Positions 59,065 to 64,000 of a stretch of 64,000 bases of DNA are shown here, one piece after another. The stretch lies in assembly GCF_021134715.1 (NCBI RefSeq), contig NC_060019.1, positions 930,001 to 994,000 of the forward strand. Direction: 5' to 3'. Below the pieces are notes generated by a model. The model searched no databases, was not told where the DNA came from, and saw nothing but the letters and a program-made list of their open reading frames with translations. The stretch's first letter is position 1, and every line of letters starts with the position of its first letter. The DNA comes from Daphnia pulex. Lineage: Eukaryota; Arthropoda; Branchiopoda; Diplostraca; Daphniidae. Both the position numbers and the translations under genes were made by a program.

Positions 59065-59670
59065 TTAATGGCGACGAACAGGTGTTATTTTTCGCCGTGA
59101 GTCCATAAGTGACTTGAGGTCCTGAACTTCCTCTAAATAAGTCGGCTTCGGTTTATTAGTCACGTTCGGTTTGGATCCCGTCAAATCCACGATCCGGCCG
59201 CGGTCGGACGAGTTCACGACCAAGTTCTTCTTCGAACGGTTTCCGCGATTGCGTTGACGGGTCTTGTGTCCTTTTCCGTTGCTGCCGGTTGGCAAGGTCT
59301 TGAATCGGTTGGTGTTCCGGACGGACAGGTGCTGATTCGGTTCGGGATTAGTAGCGATGCGACGGTGGCGATTGTTCGATTTGTCTCGTGGCAAGTTACG
59401 CCCAATCTCCTCGACGTCTTCATCAACTTCCATTTCGTTACCTCTCAGGAGGGGACTGACACCTTCGTCCATTTTCGGGCGTTTGTTGGATCTTTTGAGA
59501 CGAATCTTCTCTCCAACATTCTGCAGCCCAACAACATTTAACTCGTAGGGTTTGGGCAAACGAAGTCGTTTGGGTCTGCGGTGAAGAATTATTTCATCCT
59601 TGTACTCTAAAGTACGCTTCTGCTTCTCAGATAAAGATAGACATTCAAATAGAAAACAGAGATCTGCCAT
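59065..59670 (-). CDS. basic small-protein family, copy 3
   Basis: Intronless, 201 residues from the ATG at 59670: MADLCFLFECLSLSE, KQKRTLEYKDEIILH, RRPKRLRLPKPYELNVVGL, KIRLKRSNKRPKMDEG, MEVDEDVEEIGRNLPRDKS, RIATNPEPNQHLSVRNTNR, KNLVVNSSDRGRIVDLTG and SRRKITPVRRH. Closest to copy 2 and probably functional, as the frame is fully open and the core promoter is kept. Function unknown. The 3' UTR shares the sequence around 58950-58975 with copy 2. Confidence 0.75.
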   Translation of the reverse strand: MADLCFLFECLSLSEKQKRTLEYKDEIILHRRPKRLRLPKPYELNVVGLQNVGEKIRLKRSNKRPKMDEGVSPLLRGNEMEVDEDVEEIGRNLPRDKSNNRHRRIATNPEPNQHLSVRNTNRFKTLPTGSNGKGHKTRQRNRGNRSKKNLVVNSSDRGRIVDLTGSKPNVTNKPKPTYLEEVQDLKSLMDSRRKITPVRRH

Positions 59671-59689
59671 TTTCGAATTTTGGTAGTTT

Positions 59690-59742
59690 TGGTAAACTGA
59701 ATACCGTAATGATGAAGTCCAAAATGAGTCTCCTTTTATAGA
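59690..59742 (-). promoter_or_regulatory. TATA/Inr core promoter, basic family copy 3
   Basis: Minus-strand TATAAAAGGA at 59731-59740 and TATTCAGTTT (TCAGTT at 59695-59700), spaced as in copies 1 and 2. The ATG lies 25 bases downstream of the initiator. Confidence 0.82.
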
Positions 59743-60758
59743 CTTCTGCAATGCAACCGTTGTTTGCGGCACACAATTTTCTCTCATTTTCCAAGTTTTA
59801 TTAATTTGATTTCGATTTGAATAATTTGTAATTGTAATTAAATTGAAGTTTATATTTTTTCCAATCTATTTCAACAACTTTCACGTAAATAAATTTATTT
59901 TTAAGTATTTATTTTATTAGGAAAATCAAAATAATGAATTTGTATACGAAACAATGGAGTGGCCGGTGGCGTCACTAATACTCTGCGGGTGAATTTAAAA
60001 ACTAAGTCAAATTATATTTGATTTTCTTGTTATCATATTCTAATGAACTATAAGGTTAGTGATTCTAAGATAAATCATTCTTATTAGGCTGAAGTGGTGT
60101 CCTACAATATGGCGTATTTGATTAGTTTGTATCCTTGAAATTGATAAGAAAACAGAAGCAGGTGTAATTAGTCAGTATGGTATAATTTTACCTCTGCGGT
60201 CATCTCTCATTGTTCATAATAAGGTTGCTATAAATAGAAACATAATTTAATGAAAGATACCAAGCAATTCAAAATTGCTCTTAGTCGGCAGTTGTTACAG
60301 GTGAAAAGATCGTTGACACCTTCTGGGTGTGTTATCGTAGTAACGTTTTCAGCCATTCTTATCGGAGTTTTCATCGGCGGCTGCATCAGTAATGAGTACC
60401 ACAGACTCCCACAATACTGTAAGTAATGCGTTTGACGCACAATGTAGATAATATTAATGTCATCTTGTAGAAATATCTGTGCGCAAATAATGCAACTGAA
60501 ATGTCAAATGGATAACCTAATTCATCTATCCCCGCCAGATCGAAGTTTGTCGAAATATTCAGGTACATATAAAATGTTTCATATGACGCCAACAATCTTA
60601 CGAAACTTGTGTTATCTATCAGCTGCTCATGACGAAAAACAAACTAACGCAGACTATAATAATCAGCTTCAGTCTAGATTGATTCGTTTTGTATGGCCGT
60701 TGATTGTGTAGCGACGTAGTTTCGTTATTTGTGCTTGAATTTCAAATTTGTGCTGAAA
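59743..60758. other. intergenic between basic family copy 3 and lectin E
   Basis: Divergent promoter region. Bases 59940-59975 (gtggccggtg) resemble the inverse of 15755-15775 upstream of copy 1. Short frames at 60228-60711 show no recognisable similarity. Confidence 0.4.
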
Positions 60759-62743
60759 ATGCAAAGTTGTCTCTCGTTTTTAGTGGGCTTATTTTTATTA
60801 CTTCTCATTGACAAGCCATCAACTTTAATCGCTAGTTGTCAACATCAAATGTGCGATCTCACGGTCGGACCCACGAAATTGGTTGAACTTGTCAATCTTG
60901 ATAGTGACTTCGAGAACGGTCAAATTGACCCATGGATTGAGCAGTCGGAGTCTGGTGTCAAGTGGAGAGTCGAGAACAAAATTTTGCCTTGGGAGCCAGG
61001 AAATGTGGCTCCTACACCGACCAACGGATCGACTTATCTCCGAGTTGATCGTGGATCGACTTTGTCGTTCGGTGTGGCTGTTCTGCGCAGTCAGACCTTC
61101 ACCCTTGGGTCTGACACCGAAGTTTCCTTTTCATTCTCCTTTTGGATTCGTTCTAAATGGCCACAATTCACAAACTTGGAGGTGATTAAATTATTATTTT
61201 ATATTATCAGAAGGACGGACTTTGTTTAAATGTTAATTATCTAATTGATGTGCAGTTGTATCTGGCCAGAAACGGAAATGAAGGTTTGCTTTCAAATTTG
61301 TTCGAGCATTCCCATATCAACAATCGAGTTTGGCAGTCTCAGACCGTTTCAATAACGGACGATTCATCCTCTAATTTGACGGTATTAAATTTGTATTCGT
61401 TTTCTTGTTTGAGATGTGTCTTTTTTAATCTGGAACTTTGTGCCTTACGAAAGTAGTTGGTGTTTTACGCTTATTGCGGGACGAATGCTGAAGATGCTGT
61501 CGCCATCGACGACCTCCGTTTCATTTCTTCTCAAGAGTCTTCGTCAACCACATCGACTACACTGACCAAAACTTCTTCATTGACGACTGCTACTCCAGTG
61601 ACTTCATCTACCACATCGACTGGAACAACTCTGTCCACCACGTCCACCACGTCCACCACGTCCACCACGTCCACCACGTCCACCACGTCCACCACGTCTA
61701 CCACGTCTACCACGTCTACCACGCCAACAACCTCGACATCTTCAAATGATTTTGAATTGACGGAGAACTCAACGGGTCCTATTACTTCTACAATAAGCAC
61801 GGAAATCCCTGAAACATCAACGTCGGGTACGGAAACCGTTGAAACATCACCACCAGCCATTACAACCACATCTGCTACTCCTTTACCAACCACCAGTGAT
61901 CAAACTACAACCGTTACAACTGAAGAAACGACAACAGAGGAGCAATCGACAGGGATTACGTCAGCAGGATCGACTGAATTTACCGACATAACAGACGCTA
62001 TAACAACGACCACCGAACTCGCAACAACTATTCCAGAAGGAGGTACGGCATGTGAAAACGTATTTCAATTATTTGAGCTACATCCCTTTGCAATCCTGCT
62101 GTTATATCCCTACTACAATCACTTTACATTGGAATTGATGATTTTTCTTTTGAATTTTATTTGCAGAAGATTGTCCATCGTATTTGAAAGGAAATACTAA
62201 ACTGCCTTGCTGGACCTTGGGTGGGAAATGTTATTGCTTTTTCACCGACGCCGTAAGAAACCAATCACGATTTCAGATTTTTTTTGTTATGAGGTTCAAA
62301 TTTCAACAAATTTTCAGGTCGGCAAGAATTGGATATCCGCGGATACCTTTTGTAAAGATGAAGGTATGGGTTTGCTCAGTCTTGAAACTGTAGAGGAGGA
62401 CAAGTTAATTTACGACCATATCAAAATTACACCAGGTAAATTGTCAAGTGAAAATCGTGCAATGAATAAATTATATTTTTTTTCCTGCGTGAATCTAGAG
62501 TTGAACAGCGTCAGCTATTGGACTTCAGGGATGTATTCCCTGGATGGAGAAAAAATATGGGAATGGGCATCTACAGAACCCTTTCAGCCGTTCACTTACG
62601 TGAATTGGAGTCCAGGCCAACCTGATAACAACGGACCGGGTTATTGCCTTCACCTTGATTTAATCAAAACTTTTAGTGCTGGTTATTGGGCTGATATATT
62701 TTGCACTAATTCTTTCAGATTCATTTGCGAATCAATTGATTAA
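60759..62743 (+). CDS. lectin E: secreted MAM-like / Thr-rich stalk / C-type lectin
   Basis: Exons: 60759-61181, 61256-61381, 61457-62042, 62167-62252, 62318-62435, 62499-62743; phases close to 527 residues. Signal peptide (LSFLVGLFLLLLI), MAM-like domain with SDFENGQIDPWIEQSESG, YLRVDRGSTLSFGVA, FWIRSKWPQFTNLE and EDAVAIDDL. Then the longest Thr/Ser stalk of the family (about 180 residues, partly perfect STT repeats), and a C-type lectin domain with DCPSYLKG, WISADTFCKDEG, WEWASTEPF, a GQPDNNG motif and YWADIFC..FRFICESID. QPD instead of EPN points to galactose-type ligands. The WND-type calcium motif is not preserved (WADIF). Secreted; role unknown, innate immunity possible. Confidence 0.87.
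61633..61724 (+). repeat. 9-bp coding microsatellite (STT repeat)
   Basis: About ten head-to-tail copies of tccaccacg (later tctaccacg) in the stalk exon of lectin E. Length changes would keep frame and alter stalk length. Confidence 0.95.
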
Positions 62744-63536
62744 CTTGGTAAAATCCAGATGTAATAAATAGATCTGCAATTATTTATTTATATATATTTT
62801 TCGTGTAAAATTTTTTTTATATCAGTGTGTTATCAATTCGAAATTTATACGAAAATAAAAATACACCAGCAATCAGCATACCGCTTGAGTTTTGACTTCT
62901 TAAGTTAATTGTATCTCATAACCACTAGTTTAGATCCATCATGGATCCATCTGTGAGACACAATTAAAGAGCTTATGCATTTTTCAATGTAAGATAATAA
63001 GATATCGTGATTTGTTGAGTTTTGTTTCGTGATTTCCCCTCCCAGCCTCCTTCATCAGTTCCTCTTTTCCTGTTCACGTTGCCCTTGAAATACGTATGTT
63101 GAAAGTGTGGCAACGTTGCGTTTGGTAGCAGACGAATTTTTCTTGAAATTCTGATGTAAAATTCAGCAATTCAGCGATCAAGAGCCGGAAATCTCGTGGA
63201 AGATAGATAAGCTACTGTTTCTTGGATTGATTCATTTATTTTTAGGTAATTATAAAGTTATCATTGCATGCATTTAGTTTATTTCATAGAAGTATTTGGT
63301 TTGATGAGAAAATCAAATTTATCGCTCCTTATGTCAGCAATGTGAACTCAATACCAGTTTTTCTTGTTATTGTGTCAAAAACAGTTTATGTGGCACTTTG
63401 TAAGTTTACAGAATCGTTTATTTTGCTTGGTTAAAACTCTTTACAAGTAGGAAATTGATACCATGTTAACAGTCCATCATATGTTTTTTACGAAATGTAA
63501 AGACATTTTTCTGCACACTTTTTTTTACAGTTAGAA
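62744..63536. other. intergenic before isoleucyl-tRNA synthetase
   Basis: Holds the lectin E 3' UTR (AATAAA-like gaaaataaaaat near 62853) and the IARS1 5' region, including possible untranslated exons. No coding exon seen. Confidence 0.45.
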
Positions 63537-64000
63537 ATGGTGGAACCAGTTCCCGAATCAATTGATTTTGCTCAGGAAGAAGGAAAAATCTTGGAATACT
63601 GGAAGAAAATTGATGCATTTAAAACCAGTTTGAAATTGTCCAAAGGGAAACCTAGGTAATGCAAATCAATCCATTTAATTTGCATCTTAAAAATTACAAA
63701 TTTAACATTTTGATTTTATTTTTACTTATCATAGGTACACATTCTATGATGGACCTCCATTCGCTACTGGCCTTCCTCATTATGGGCACATCTTAGCTGG
63801 AACTATCAAGGATATTGTCACCCGATATGCTCATCAAAATGGTTTTCATGTTGAGAGGCGTTTTGGATGGGACACACATGGCCTTCCAGTTGAATATGAA
63901 ATTGACAAAACTCTTGGGATCAAAGGCCCAGAAGATGTCATGAAAATGGGAATTGCCAATTACAACGCCGAGTGCAGAAAGATTGTCATGCGTTACGCAG
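63537..64000 (+). CDS. IARS1: cytosolic isoleucyl-tRNA synthetase, 5' end (cut by window)
   Basis: Class I synthetase that charges tRNA-Ile with isoleucine in the cytosol. Exon 1 is 63537-63655 and exon 2 starts at 63735, running to the window edge. The product begins [19 protein letters not shown], then [18 protein letters not shown] with the HYGH form of the class I HIGH signature, then [34 protein letters not shown] and [11 protein letters not shown], all standard for eukaryotic cytosolic IleRS. The ATG follows an acceptor-like ttttttacag by six bases, so the leader is probably spliced. Complete protein would be about 1200 residues or more; only the first 128 or so are in view. Confidence 0.95.

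Noticed and set aside
61633-61724. CRISPR-like short repeats
   Set aside because: Nine-base units without spacers inside an open coding exon.
61531-61893. Minus-strand frame with VVDVVDVV repeats
   Set aside because: Antisense of the STT stalk of lectin E; no start context and no family member keeps it.

Overview
The window reads as a compact arthropod genome, most like the water flea Daphnia. That is inference: spliced genes with introns of about 55-90 bases, an exuperantia-like gene, and local expansions of threonine-rich C-type lectins and IRE1-like kinases. Exon coordinates were worked out by hand from GT/AG splice signals and reading-frame continuity and may be off by a base or two; no database search was possible.

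Left third (1-13.5 kb), conserved single-copy genes: IMP4 (+), a MINDY-family deubiquitinase (-) head-to-head with an autophagy protease ATG4 (+), an ERICH3/DUF4590-like gene (-), and the CTLH-complex ubiquitin ligase RMND5 (+).

Middle (13.5-39 kb), an accessory region built by segmental duplication. A head-to-head pair of secreted MAM-domain / Thr-rich stalk / C-type lectin genes exists twice (A-/B+ at 17-20.7 kb and C-/D+ at 29-38.9 kb). One member of each pair is damaged: B is a decayed pseudogene, and C is split by a young, nearly whole Ty1/copia element (30513-35573). Between the pairs lie an exuperantia-like gene with a tandemly duplicated 5' exon and frame problems, a 5'-truncated CIAO2A-like gene, and a 1.77-kb foldback element with about 563-bp inverted arms that carries a GPCR gene fragment. 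A spliced-looking locus of unknown function (module R2) recurs several times.

Right part (39-64 kb): a recent tandem duplication of an FBXO21-like F-box gene together with a HOGA1-like exon remnant (copy 1 has a premature stop, copy 2 is open); copies two and three of a TATA-driven, intronless, very basic small-protein family; two IRE1-like kinase genes with C-terminal ankyrin repeats, one apparently a fusion of kinase, pseudokinase and ankyrin domains; a further lectin (E) with a QPD instead of EPN sugar-binding motif; and the 5' end of cytosolic isoleucyl-tRNA synthetase.

The likeliest undescribed systems are the kinase/pseudokinase/ankyrin locus (51.9-57.8 kb), the duplicated lectin pairs with reciprocal damage, the basic-protein family, and the recurring spliced module R2.
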